Shown in pieces: positions 13,194 to 23,595 of a DNA stretch of 64,000 bases (its first letter is position 1; the number at the start of each line of letters is the position of its first letter). The translations under genes were made by a program, and so were the position numbers. Under the pieces are notes generated by a model. It saw only the letters and a list, made by a program, of their open reading frames with translations. It made no database searches and was not told where the DNA came from. Origin of the DNA: Sinonovacula constricta (taxonomy: Eukaryota; Mollusca; Bivalvia; Cardiida; Solecurtidae); NCBI GenBank assembly GCA_007844125.1, contig CM017563.1, positions 23,152,573-23,216,572 of the forward strand, written 5' to 3'.

Positions 13194-13364
13194 ACAAATA
13201 ATACATGGCCTTGAGGGCAATATGCAAGTTTACGGACTGGTTGGTCAGACCGAGGAAGGAATATGACCCGAAGCGCAGCTGAGGGCCATATACCCTCCGA
13301 GGTCTGACCAACCAGTCCGTAAACTTGCATATTGCCCTCAAGGCCATGTTTTATTTGTTATATT
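13191..13364. mobile_element. Palindromic foldback element (MITE-like)
   Basis: Arms 13204-13251 and 13301-13348 are perfect 48-bp inverted repeats. The complementarity extends outward with a single mismatch through AACAAATAA. The spacer is about 49 bp and includes GAAGCGCAGCTGAGGG. It is non-coding. The long near-perfect arms and short spacer are typical of foldback or MITE elements. The transcript of gene A would form a stable hairpin here. Confidence 0.7.
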
Positions 13365-13842
13365 ATACCGAATCTTAAACCTTTTATCCCTTTTGTTGCT
13401 TTCATTTTAGTATGATTTGCTTTTAAATAATAATTGTATTTGTTCAGTGTCTGAAATATCTTAAACCCTAGTCTTTTTTTATTATTTTCAAGCGATGCAG
13501 CAAAAAAAAAAATCATGCTCTTCTTTTAATATTCCATTTTTGTTGATCAAATTAAATAGTAAATGCTACTAGACAAAAGACCCGGACTTTTAGAATTTCG
13601 TTCGTGTAGGTGTTAAAGGAAGAATCGTGGCCTTTTTCTGCTAGATATGTTCGGAAGAGCTTAAGTTTTGTCGCGGCTTTGGTGTTTTTTGAATCCTTAA
13701 ATTCGCTAAGTTTAACTAAATCTGCCTCCGATAAAGAGGCGAATCACTTAGCCATTTTGAAAGTTTGACAATATCGTCTGTTTGTGTTGTCGTAAAATTC
13801 GCACGTCGTGAAAGTCGCGTTTAAACAGTCAAACAAACTGGA

Positions 13843-13850
13843 TGACGTCA
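13843..13850. promoter_or_regulatory. CRE-type palindrome TGACGTCA (first)
   Basis: A perfect 8-base cAMP-response-element palindrome within a subrepeat (ACTGGATGACGTCATAAACAG). The motif is known to bind CREB/ATF-type factors in animals. Whether it acts here is unknown. It is internal to the insertion in the intron. Confidence 0.35.
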
Positions 13851-13912
13851 TAAACAGTCAATATAAGAATTATGGACCGGGTAGCCGGTCAATATGCGAT
13901 TTATGGATTGGA

Positions 13913-13920
13913 TGACGTCA
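13913..13920. promoter_or_regulatory. CRE-type palindrome TGACGTCA (second)
   Basis: The second perfect copy lies 70 bp after the first, in a related context (ATTGGATGACGTCATATTAA). It arises from internal duplication of the element, so the pair may be structural rather than regulatory. Confidence 0.35.
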
Positions 13921-13952
13921 TATTAAATATAGAAGGGCGTATGAAAATGAGG

Positions 13953-13955
<3 letters not shown>

Positions 13956-14000
<45 letters not shown>
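13956..14000. repeat. (AT)n microsatellite, right flank of intron insertion
   Basis: An AT run of about 45 bases directly follows the insertion and precedes the sequence at which alignment with duplicate B resumes (GGGTATTAAGATATCCATAT). Confidence 0.95.
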
Positions 14001-14002
<2 letters not shown>

Positions 14003-14039
14003 GTATTAAGATATCCATATAGTTTTGAACATTTGGAAC

Positions 14040-14225
14040 TCCTTTGTCCTACACACAATGACCACACTTGGGCAAATAGTATAAATTCAACGCACCGCAA
14101 GCGAGAATTTTCGTAGAGCTTGCTGATTACGGAAAATTGTTCTGCTAGTCTATAGGTAAACACACTGTTACGTTTGCATTTCGCTGTAAGCAAAATATGC
14201 ATTTGTTGGCTATTTGTAGGGTGTA
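14040..14225 (+). other. Conserved intronic element, antisense to C1q A
   Basis: This segment is similar to 48175-48346 in duplicate B and to the minus strand of about 59400-59600 next to the plus-strand C1q exon. In all three places it lies upstream of the C1q-domain exon and is antisense to it. The frame APQARIFVEL... is broken by a stop here and by two in B. At 59.4-59.6 kb the equivalent APQARVFVEV frame stays open. It may be plain homologous intron sequence or the relic of an antisense coding exon. Confidence 0.5.
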
Positions 14226-14246
14226 AATTAATGTGCATCTGATTGT

Positions 14247-14365
14247 GCAGCGACATTTTTATCATTATAGCACAGGGGCACTTATGAAGTGTCCAGGGAC
14301 TGAACGCAGCTGAGTTTGGCTGGAGTTTGAATTGGCGACCTTAAGAACCTAAAGCCGACGAATAT
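14247..14365 (-). mobile_element. Internally deleted SINE, family S3
   Basis: The left part, TGTGCAGCGACATTT through CAGGGACTGAAC, matches the S3 elements at 48692-48928 and 57158-57425. About 110 bp of the middle is missing compared with those copies. A weak remnant of the tRNA-like head (TGGAGTTTGAATTGGCGACC, on the plus strand) follows. The equivalent site in duplicate B carries the fuller element. Confidence 0.6.
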
Positions 14366-14633
14366 TGACGATATTGAAGAAAACCCTCTCATTGCAAATA
14401 TGATTTTATAAGACTGGTAATATAGCACAGGGCAATGTCATGATCAGTTAAAAAACGACGTCTGAGCTTGACCCTGTCTAAAAAACAATATGTCGAAAAT
14501 TCAAGCATCAAACAGGACTATAACGGCAAGTCTAACTTTTTTTTATGAAAAATACCGTATATATTTAGCATTACTTATTTATATTGACTATTGTGAGCAA
14601 CTTGCTAAGTCGTTCATGAGCATGCGGTGGATA

Positions 14634-14863
14634 TCGTGTGCGTGTGCCCGTGCTTGCGTGTATGCGAGTGCGTGTGTGTGTGTGCTCGCGTGTGTGTGGA
14701 GGCGTGTGTGCGTGTACATGTGCGGGTGCAAGTTTGCACGAGTTTGTTGTGAATGCGTGCGCGTTTCTGTGTGCGCGCTTGCGTACTTGCGTGTTTGTGT
14801 GGTGTGTGCGTGCATTTATCTGTGTGTGCGCGTGTGTTCAAGTGTAAGTGTGCCTCCGTGTGT
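14634..14863. repeat. Cryptic TG/CG-rich simple repeat in the C1q A intron
   Basis: About 230 bp of irregular GTGTGCGTGTGC units. The long frames it creates on both strands (Cys/Val-rich or His/Thr-rich) are by-products of the repeat and not genes. The counterpart in duplicate B is at 49194-49437. Confidence 0.9.
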
Positions 14864-15178
14864 GTTACACAGAACGAATAATAGACCATTTGACATATAA
14901 TTAAGAAAGTAAAATAACATATTGGAACTACATGAAAGGTATAGAACCGATGCGAAAATAATAAATAAAAAAAATAAATAGGGATTGTTATTATTTTACT
15001 TATTTCAACTAGTTTTCCTTTGCTTTGACATTAAAACTTTGCAAAGTTTAAAATTAGATTATTTACGTCGTTTTACATATTTTATATGAAATATCTTTCT
15101 ATTGTACATGTTCAGTGCACAAGACAGCCATTTACAGCTATATAAGGTGATTTACAATAGCAAAATAGATTAAACTAC

Positions 15179-15551
15179 CTGTTATGTTCTTCTGAATTCC
15201 TCTCATGTCTTCGGACATTCGCTCAATTTGTCTCTCATTTTCCTTGAATATCTTTTTGCTGTCAGTCAAATGATCTTCAATCGCTATGATCGCCGATTCA
15301 TTAAGCTGGTGGAAGTCAAAACGCATGAGTCTTCTTTCTGTCTTGAGTTCGTCCATTATTCCCCTTATTGTAGCCATGGTGCTATGGTAATCACTAGCAA
15401 GGTTCTTGAACTCTTCCTGAAGCTGTTCGAATTTAATCTCAGTTCTTATCATCTTTTCCAGAATCTTTTCCTCGTAATGGAACTTAGAACATTGTGGTTC
15501 CATTCCTATACATGTATGAATGGTGGCAAAAAGAATCACGAAGGCGCGCAT
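15179..15551 (-). CDS. C1q domain protein A, exon 1 (signal peptide and coiled coil)
   Basis: Starting at the ATG (15549-15551), the first 16 residues, MRAFVILFATIHTCIG, form a signal peptide, so the product is predicted to be secreted. Residues of about 27-115 are charged and heptad-like (LEKMIRTEIKFEQLQEEF; ERQIERMSEDM), a coiled coil expected to oligomerise the chain. One cysteine (EPQC) sits just after the signal peptide. There are two N-glycosylation sequons, NES and NIT. The donor is ACAG|GTAGTT at 15178 and ends in phase 1, matching exon 2. A longer frame upstream uses no ATG. This is the only one of the three paralogous first exons free of disabling changes. A TATA box lies 96 bp upstream. 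The protein would have 260 residues. Confidence 0.85.
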
Positions 15552-15635
15552 TCTGTCAGCTAAGTTGTCTAGTATTATGTTGATAAAATGATTAGAACGT
15601 AAGACGAATAGCAATGAAGACGGCGTTCAAAGAAA

Positions 15636-15647
15636 TTATATATAAAG
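15636..15647 (-). promoter_or_regulatory. TATA box of C1q gene A
   Basis: On the minus strand CTTTATATATAA lies about 96 bp before the ATG, implying a 5' UTR of roughly 60 nt. The same box at the same distance occurs before B (49835-49846) and in variant form before M (38396-38405). Just upstream, GCGGAACTTTTTGAACG is shared with B, and in part with M (GCGGAAA...TTGAACG). Confidence 0.55.
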
Positions 15648-16238
15648 ACGAATGGATGGGGGGAGAGGGGTCGTTCAAAAAGTTCCGCTTATCGTATTGA
15701 AGACAGTATGCCTTCCTTTATCTCTTTATATGTGTATTTATAACCGCTCAAACTATTACTATGGTTCGACCCTTAATTTTCGGTGGTTTAAAATAATTAA
15801 TCAAACACGACTTTGTCGATAAAATAAATAAATTCAATTTAAACACTTATTCTCGCAAACGAAAAGAGACACACAATAAATAAAGGGGACAGGTTCGCGT
15901 GTTGGTGTAATTTGAACACGGAACTTTTTGTTTTGTTTTTTATTCAAATGCTCACTGACCGCGGCACTTTTAACTTTGGTACATGCAACTTTAATTATAT
16001 TTTGTTTCCATGTATATAAAATGCAACATAATCCATGTTGATTAAATCAGCTGTCAAAGGCGCTTATTAGTTTATTAAGATTAAAGGTTTGCTAAATCCG
16101 AGAATGGATCACGCGGCGAACTGTGTCATATCCGTCTTATCTGTATGATTTTATAGGGATAACACTGATAAACTGTGGTGACAAAGTATTTTTGTATAAA
16201 AAGATTTAAGACCGTTCAATGTCTTGAATAATCAAGAC

Positions 16239-16467
16239 ATAATTTTTATCGTTAATCAATCAATAGGACCTCAACTATATACCTCAAATAAAGATGTCTT
16301 GCATGTACATCAAAACAATGACCCACAAAGCACCGTTTCGTTTTTATCAAATCTCGTTTATGAAAGGATTACTTTTAACAAATCCCCCAATCTTAGTTAT
16401 TCTAGATTTTAAATTTTCTATCGTAAATGTCTTCACTTATTCTGCTGTTACTAAACTAAATATTCTT
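16239..16467. other. Segment present in copy A only
   Basis: About 230 bp lie between AATCAAGAC and CTGAAATAATTTTGAGC, which are nearly adjacent in duplicate B (about 50440-50452). This is an insertion in A or a deletion in B. Nothing coding is recognised in it. Confidence 0.6.
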
Positions 16468-17152
16468 CTGAAATAATTTTGAGCAGCAAACAAAGAAAGG
16501 AAGATTCCAGATAGAAAACTTCATGTTATATGTACGTTCAAATGCCATTATACATATTCGCCTTTTTTCATGTTGTATACGTTTTCGTGACGAGAACTTG
16601 TGCAATCGTGTCCTCCTCACACAGCTCTGTTTAGTTTATATCGATTATATAATTTTTTTTAAAGCTGTTACGATGCATACTTGCTTACAGACATCGGGAA
16701 CACGGTACTGTTTAGTCGACGGAACAGGGAGATGAATTTTAAATGATATGTCCCGTGAAACCTTGGGCTGTTTAATCAACTATTTGTTTAAAAGATGGAG
16801 GATTTATAACATCATTTTAAAAGGCATTATTTTTTACTGACTAAATGAATACACTCCATTGCATATTTACCAACCCTTATATTTTAAGTTAACTCACAAA
16901 CAGCTCTTTTGAACAAAACATTTCTGCACATGAGTACGTCCTTCAAACAGGTCCTTTGAATGTGAAGGTGACAAACAACATTGTAATACAACCTGATAAA
17001 ACTATAAAATACGTTAACCAATGACAAGAGGCATTAGATGAAAAGATAAATATATTTGGTAGACAAAGCCTTATCACTGTTTAAGTCTGGTATAGATTCC
17101 TGTGCGAACACGTTAAACAATATATCAATACCTTCCTTTGTCCTGAGTAGGA

Positions 17153-17420
17153 CACGGTAGAGCAGTTAAAAATAATTCTTTTTCCTCATATCTCAAAACG
17201 TAAAGGGACAGTATGGTGAACAATCAAAAGTCGCATGTTGATATTAGTACTATAATCTGTAAAATTGTCGGTGGGAAACACGGTAGAGCAGTTAAAAATC
17301 GTTTTTTTCATGTTTCAAAACAACCAATCGTAAAGGAAGCGTATGGTGAACAGTTAAAAGTCGCATGTTTTTGTTGATATGTTGATGTTAGTAATATAAT
17401 ATGTAGAAATGTTGGTGGCA
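17153..17420. repeat. 126-bp tandem duplication, copy A only
   Basis: Units starting CACGGTAGAGCAG at 17153 and 17279 repeat the block AAAAGTCGCATGTT and the closing TGTAGAAAT/TGTAAAATTG region with several differences. Duplicate B has a single unit (about 51126-51270). The duplication therefore arose in A, or was lost from B, after the two segments separated. Confidence 0.7.
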
Positions 17421-17734
17421 AATAACGGGTACAATTGCGGTAATTAATGTTATGACCTTGCTGATGGTCAAAAGCGTTTTCTTGACGGGTACCTTTGTCA
17501 GTACATTTCTTTAGACATTGAATGAACTACATGTTAACCTCGAGAGACAAAACTTATCTTACGATGTTTTTTGTTTCCAAATGTTCGCATATATTCTTGG
17601 ACAATTAATACATGTTTGTGATTTTCAGGAGATACTGAATAAATGCCCGGTTTTGTCTGTAAACTTTGCTTTGAATCTTTTCCACAAACGCCCGACGTGG
17701 GTGTGTTCTTTCTGGTAAATGACATCATTTAGTC

Positions 17735-17952
17735 GGACGTGTTGGCGCCAGCGGTAGAGCGGGTTCGATCCAGGGCCGCGACATACGAAAGTCGCAAACA
17801 GTAGTGGTATAGCTCCCTTGCTAATGCTTAATCAAATATAAGGGTACTTCCTCGACTGGTTTTCCCGGTGTCAGGATAATGAGACTGGTTGTCTTATCAA
17901 GCCACGTTTTACGGCATGGTACACACAGTGAAGGCAGTGCCCTGCTTCGAGT
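17735..17952 (+). mobile_element. SINE family S2, 3'-truncated
   Basis: The tRNA-like head has box-B GGGTTCGATCCAGGG, then GACATACGAAAGTCGCAAAC and the S2 body (GTGTCAGGATAATGAGACTGG). It breaks off at CTTCGAGTGGGT. The duplicate B copy (51405-51695) continues to GGGACGATAAACCCG plus about 230 bp more before the copies align again, so the S2 tail and flank were deleted in A. Confidence 0.7.
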
Positions 17953-18265
17953 GGGTAAACATTAAAACCAGACTTGACCTTATAAATTGTCAAAATTAAG
18001 TTAAATGTTGCATTGCCTAGAAACGTCATGCTATATAACTGGGTAAAATGAAAAATCAATTGATCAGCAAATGCAATGGCTGTGTAAATGCTTTTCAGTT
18101 TTACTGGATCAGAATGACGACGACATAATATTTTCTTTTGTCTAAAATACCTTTCTTTAAAACGTTTTAAAGGACGCATTTGTAACAATCGACTTCTGGA
18201 CACACAATCTTGTGTACAGTTTCCGAAACCCAGCCACACACTGTCAGGAAGTGCGAGATAAGAGC

Positions 18266-19352
18266 TCAGTAAAATTGGTTTAAAAACCACAGTCGGTCCT
18301 TTTTCCTGACTGACCGTTTGAAGGCGGAAACTGTTGGATTTGCGCTTTTTGTTAAATGACTCATCACAGATGTGTTCTTACTTTTACCTTTTACTTGCAT
18401 GTGACGAATACCTTTGTCTTTTGCCTGTTCATAGTTTGGTATAGGATGCAATGTTCATAACACTTTGTCAGATATTCTTTACACAGCAATTATGGACTTT
18501 TAACCGATACAAATAGGGACCTCCCAACAATTAGCTTTTTTTTAACAATAACTATGCAAAATTAATATGATTCGTACAGTATATTATATGCTTGACACTT
18601 TCGTGACGTGGCGAAGCAATGAATAAATAACCTAATAAACTGTTGTTGAACAAACGTCGAAAATACACTTGAAACTTAGGAAATTCTAAGTGTCATGCTG
18701 GATGTTGTGTTCATTGTTGTACCAGATCATCTGAGTAATTTTAAATAAAGTCTTGGCCTTCGTACCGAAATTCATCCACCTATGAATCACACTCACAGAT
18801 AGTTTCTTTTCCAAATTTGTAGTCTGTGCATACACAATGGCCCACGCATTGTCAACTGTTTGATGCAAATAAGAGAAATACACAGGCATACTGGGTGTTT
18901 TCGACCCCAGAATCAGAACAAATAAATATATCGTAGTTGTGATATATTCGGTGGAACATGACAACCATATCAAAGGAATGCAGTACAGAATGGCAGGTAT
19001 TCTTGTGGCTTCAGTTTGCATATGCACACCAAAAAGACAAAGATGCTAAAGACGATGTGTACACAGGAAAACAAAATTGGCAACGAATACATCACATTTG
19101 TCATTAGTTTTGAAAGAAAAACGAAATTTTCAAACAATCACACATTATTGATAGGAATATATGACAAAGTCCTATGAAAATTACAATACATACCAACTTT
19201 TGAAAAGGCAAAGTACAAAGGTATTCACATGCGAGCAAAATGTCAAAGGAAAGAGCAAATATGTGATTAGTCATTTATCAAAAAGAGCAAGCCAAACAAT
19301 TGCAGGCTTAGAAGGTCATTCGGCAAAAGGGACTGACTGGGGTCCTTACGCC
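18266..19352. repeat. Element with about 150-bp inverted arms
   Basis: The minus strand of about 18290-18440 and the plus strand of about 19205-19350 are diverged inverted copies. They share GACAAAGGTATTC, GTGATGAGTCATTTA/GTGATTAGTCATTTA and the CATTTAACAAAAAG-type block, and the two translations align (VKGKSKNTSVMSHLTK with VKGKSKYVISHLSK). The 0.75-kb middle holds a minus-strand frame of about 111 codons from the ATG at 19021. In duplicate B that frame is broken by a one-base deletion near 52878, so it is probably not a gene. The right arm overlaps the microsatellite-bearing element. Confidence 0.5.
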
Positions 19353-19411
19353 GATTTTGATAACTATAACCACGCATTTCCGAAGGGGTTTCTCAAATGT
19401 AAGCAACAGAA

Positions 19412-19482
<71 letters not shown>

Positions 19483-19665
19483 GATGAAGATGATGATGAT
19501 GATAATGATGATGATGATGATGATGATGATGACATGATAATGATGATGATGATGATGATGATGATGATCTTGAGCAAACGGATATGTCAAATAAGACACG
19601 TTTTATTTTACGGTCGATTATGGCATATACGCGTTACATATTCGATCTGTGAGGCCTTCATAACC
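18905..19665 (+). repeat. Microsatellite-bearing interspersed element, plus orientation
   Basis: It has the same layout as 6690-7260 but reversed. A left part with GTGATATATTCGG and CAACGAATACATCACA leads to a (GAT)n array at 19412-19568. The right flank starts GAGCAAACGGATATGTCAAA and ends TTACATATTCGATCTGTGA. The GAT array produces poly-Asp, poly-Ser and poly-Ile frames that are not genes. Confidence 0.6.
19412..19568. repeat. (GAT)n microsatellite
   Basis: About 157 bp of GAT units with few interruptions. The duplicate B array at 53381-53496 is about 40 bp shorter, the expected kind of slippage difference within an otherwise nearly identical tract. Confidence 0.95.
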
Positions 19666-22600
19666 TGTCCTCAAGCGAAATGCAACTATATGGAACCAAC
19701 ATTGCATTTAAGCCTTTTGCGAAATCGCAACAGACAAATGGTTATAGTGGAATAAGCCGAATTGGTAGGAAAACTAAGAATGATTTAGTTATGAATTAAT
19801 GTCAGTAAGTCCTGTGACTGAACAAAAGTAAATGCCTATGAAGTGTGACTTTCTGACGCAAAACAAACTCTTATCTGACGCATACAGAAGGACAAATTAC
19901 GTTTTCGTGACGCAACAAAAATTGTTATGTTAAATAAGCCTTCTGGCTATTGAAATCAGCATTCCTGAAGTACAAACATGGCACTAAAACTTTGAAGATT
20001 AATGTAAAGATTGGTTGCATTTAAACTTTCCGAGCACTTCGGCCATTGCTGCCAATACAAAGTGTAAATTGCAGCTACCAGTATGTCTTTGACTTCGGGA
20101 TAATTTGATCCGCACTTTGAACATTGAACTCAATCGGCAATGGTATAAGCAGACGATTATGAGAAAAAGAAAATAATTGAATTGTTGTTTCCTTCTGTAT
20201 ATTACACCACATTATTTTAATGATCGGAGACACGATGTCAGCCCACGGATTCTTAACAAACGAGAAAAAAATCAACAATGCACAAACTATCCTCCTCCTT
20301 ATCTAAAATGTCGAAATTACGTGGAAGTTAAAAAAAGTAATTGAAAGTCAGTGTTCATCCTTTTCTGCTAAGGTCGTCAGTAAACTTTTATATCTATATT
20401 TAGTTGCAAACAACGCAGTAAACCCATGACTAGTATTTTATTGTTTGCACATAAACTTTGCTGGGCGTGTATCTGGCCTCTTGGACCTAAGAGGCTAGCA
20501 TGTGACTTTACGCATTGACAGTTGAACAATGCTTTGACTAATAACATCATGAAAAATCACAATGTCATGTGCATAAGACCCTTTGTTGTTTTACATTTAA
20601 TTTCTTTTAAAGAAAATCTTACAAAGTCAAGAATTAGCTGTAGTCTGGAATCAAAATTCTGACAGATGATAGTCTCATGTCTATTTGTCTAAACCCAAAG
20701 GATTGTAATAACAGCAATTTTGCTACTTTGAAGACTGAAACAACAGAAACGGAGCGCAAATAAAATGTGGTATTTTTTAACTTTTCGCCACTCACTTTGT
20801 AAGTAATAGAGCCCCTAAAATATTAATACATTCATTTAAATATGTTTTAAAATACCATGTAAATCTTTACATTGATAGTATGGCCTTTTGATATCCTGAA
20901 TGACCCCCCCCCCCAACTTCTATGGCGTGGTTTACAAATGATCCCCATAACATTTGTATTTAGCAGCAATCCTGCCTAGCGACTTGGACGTCTTTCTAAT
21001 AGAAAAGACACAACTAAAGCTAAATGTTAAATGCAGTATCTATTGTATGTCTAACGAAACATGAAAAGTAAAATAATCGACAAACGAAAATTTGAAATTC
21101 TGTACATATCCCTCCACCAGTTACTACCAATGTGCGATCGTTCTGAGAACAGAATTATTCTTATATAAGAGTAAAACACTTGTCCTTTCTGATAAATTGA
21201 CTTAGCAGTTTTACTCTTCTTTTACGTGGTGTAAGTTGATCACAATAAATATACACATAACCCTTACTAGGGTAAGATATTAACTGCAGATTTTATGTGT
21301 TTGTGTTTTCATTTTTGGGGAACAATGAGTCTGAAGTTGCGTATTCTGCATTCAGTCAGCTACGCGCCTGATAGTGCTAAGCTCCATAAATGTACAACAG
21401 TGGTCAATAGATACAGTGGAAATTAGCATGTTATTATGTTTCAGTAAAAAGGTACTGAGCAAAATGTTGTTGTTTTTTCCTATATACAAATAATTAGTTC
21501 TTAAGAACACTGATTGAAATTGAACTGGAGCAGTAACATTATCAATGTTGTTTTTCAATATCAGAATAAGACAAATACTTGTATAATCAAAGCTGACATT
21601 CAATTTAACATTTGATACATGGTTGAGAAATGATAACCCTATATTTAGACAATAGGAACAGTGTTAATTATAATAAATATGGAAGATTAAAAGAGTTCAA
21701 TAAAGTAAAAAGATGCAGCACATTGCCATATACTCGTCCCATTCACGTTAATAAACTTGCAAGTGTGTAAGGGGTCACATGACTATTTAAAATGCTTGAT
21801 TAAAGGGAACGGACTTGCATTAATAATCAGTCTAATGTTCTAGATGAATTGTGCATTTACTGCATTTTGGGTAAATCATTTTTCAACAATTGTAGCATTT
21901 TACTATAACTATGACTATGTTTTGCTTAAATGGTTTATTCTTATGTTTGCGATGTAAAATAAAATGAAAAAAACATTTCTATGTCTTTTTTTAAAAAAGC
22001 CTTGCACTATGAATGCCAACTTGGAACATAGATGTTCGTGGAATATATGCGGGTAAAGATTTAAGGCATAAACATAATTGAAACTGTGCAGATGAGAAAT
22101 ATTTGCATAATATTTCTTAATATATATGTATATATATATTATAATAATGGTACATTACAGCATCCTGTTTCAATATAAATGTTTGATAACACACATTATG
22201 AATAAAGAAGGGATGGTAGAAATGACTCATTGAGTCATTTGAATATTCGGATCTTTTTTAGCTTTCGGAACAATTTAATAGCTCCAACAGTCCAAATTTG
22301 AGCTCATTTGGCTGACGTAAAACCAGGAAACAAAGTGAAGAATGCATGCAAATGGTTTTAACAATATGATCCGAGTGTTCCAATTAATGGAAAGATTGTT
22401 TCTTGGTATGCGGTATTAATTACTCGATAATTACTTTTAAAATTAAAACAAAAATTCGAGTAAGAATACGAGAATTCTCCTATATAATAATTAGGACAGA
22501 AAATCGGCCCAATATGTACCGGATCTTAATTTTGAGCAAAACCTCATTGACGCTCTGTGCAAATGGTTTCTTTCCATGGCGCAGGTATTGTGTCGCCTAT

Positions 22601-23595
22601 ACATGTTAATAGATAATAATGACAATGGGTGTTTATTACGCAATTGTGACCTGAGTTGGTGGATGGTAGCTGTGAGTGTCACCCGCTAGGGCTGCTAACA
22701 GGAGAGGATAACGTTGCCAAGGAAACAACCAGCATGTCCCCAAGATAAGACACTCCCCTTACTCCCTCCCCCATGTCCCTGCACATGATCTACTATTCAG
22801 CCACACATTTCCCAGGTTGAACACTAACATATTGGATGATGTTCATAGTTCATACCCCGCTGAAATAACAGAAAAAGAACAATAGGTTAAACGATACTTA
22901 TATTTTGAAACCATGGCACTGCTTATTACCTGACCACCACAATTTATTGCCTCTTAACTGATGAGGGTGGAAACGTTAAACAGCTACGATGTGAACGATA
23001 ACCGTTTAAGCAAGACACAGTATGGCCTTCGTCGTTTTTGTTGTTGTTTTGGTTGTTGCTTTTGTTTTGTTTTTACGGTGTGTGTGCTTTGTGTTTGGTT
23101 GCTTTTTTTATTTTGTTGTTGTTGTTCTGTTATATGATTTTAGTTAAAAAAAACAAATTGGTTATATTTTATAGAAAAGAGTCCTATATTGTTAACTAAA
23201 CGTTCGAATGCTTAAAATACATTCGAATTTTCGTTGTCTACCCGAACGTTTCGAAAGTTCCAACGATCTCTTACATCCCTAAAATAAATTTGCTATATTC
23301 ATCAATTGTAACTGGTGCTACACATACAGCAATAAATTAAAGGGACAACATTAGACAGTAATAAAGTTGTAATGATACTTATTGCATTATTCCTAAATCC
23401 GGAAAGAAAGGAAAATACAAAAGTTGAGTTTTCGCTAATAATGGATACTTCCACTGTGTCATTTACTTATAATCGAGTAGTACGTATTTCTTTTACAGAT
23501 TTCTGATTTTATAGATGTTTTTAAACTATTTGTAAACGTTACTCACGAAATATAATTTGGTAGCACAGTTACTTGTTATGAGGTTTTAAACATTC

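Larger units (their letters stand above)
13191..13955. mobile_element. AT-flanked insertion in the C1q A intron
   Basis: This segment lies between two AT microsatellites and is absent from the equivalent intron of duplicate B. It begins with a long palindrome (13191-13364) and ends with two similar subrepeats that each carry TGACGTCA. No transposase-like frame is present. It could be a non-autonomous DNA element that targets TA-rich sites. Alternatively it could be original intron sequence lost from B. The 13056-13118 flank is shared with gene M. Confidence 0.45.

Noticed and set aside
12644..13330. A 228-residue continuous protein including a Tyr/Ile repeat
   Set aside because: The part above 13053 is intron. 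It reads through the AT microsatellite and the palindrome, and a good splice acceptor and matching first exon explain the gene better.
14490..14900. Cys/Val-rich or His/Thr-rich proteins
   Set aside because: These frames come from the TG/CG simple repeat and change length freely between the two duplicates.
18686..19021. Minus-strand protein of 111 residues
   Set aside because: Open in copy A but broken by a single-base deletion in copy B, within a tract of about 98% identity. It also lies inside a repeat with inverted arms.
19357..19755. Poly-aspartate protein
   Set aside because: Produced by the (GAT)n microsatellite. The repeat length differs between copies and the flanks are a repeat element.
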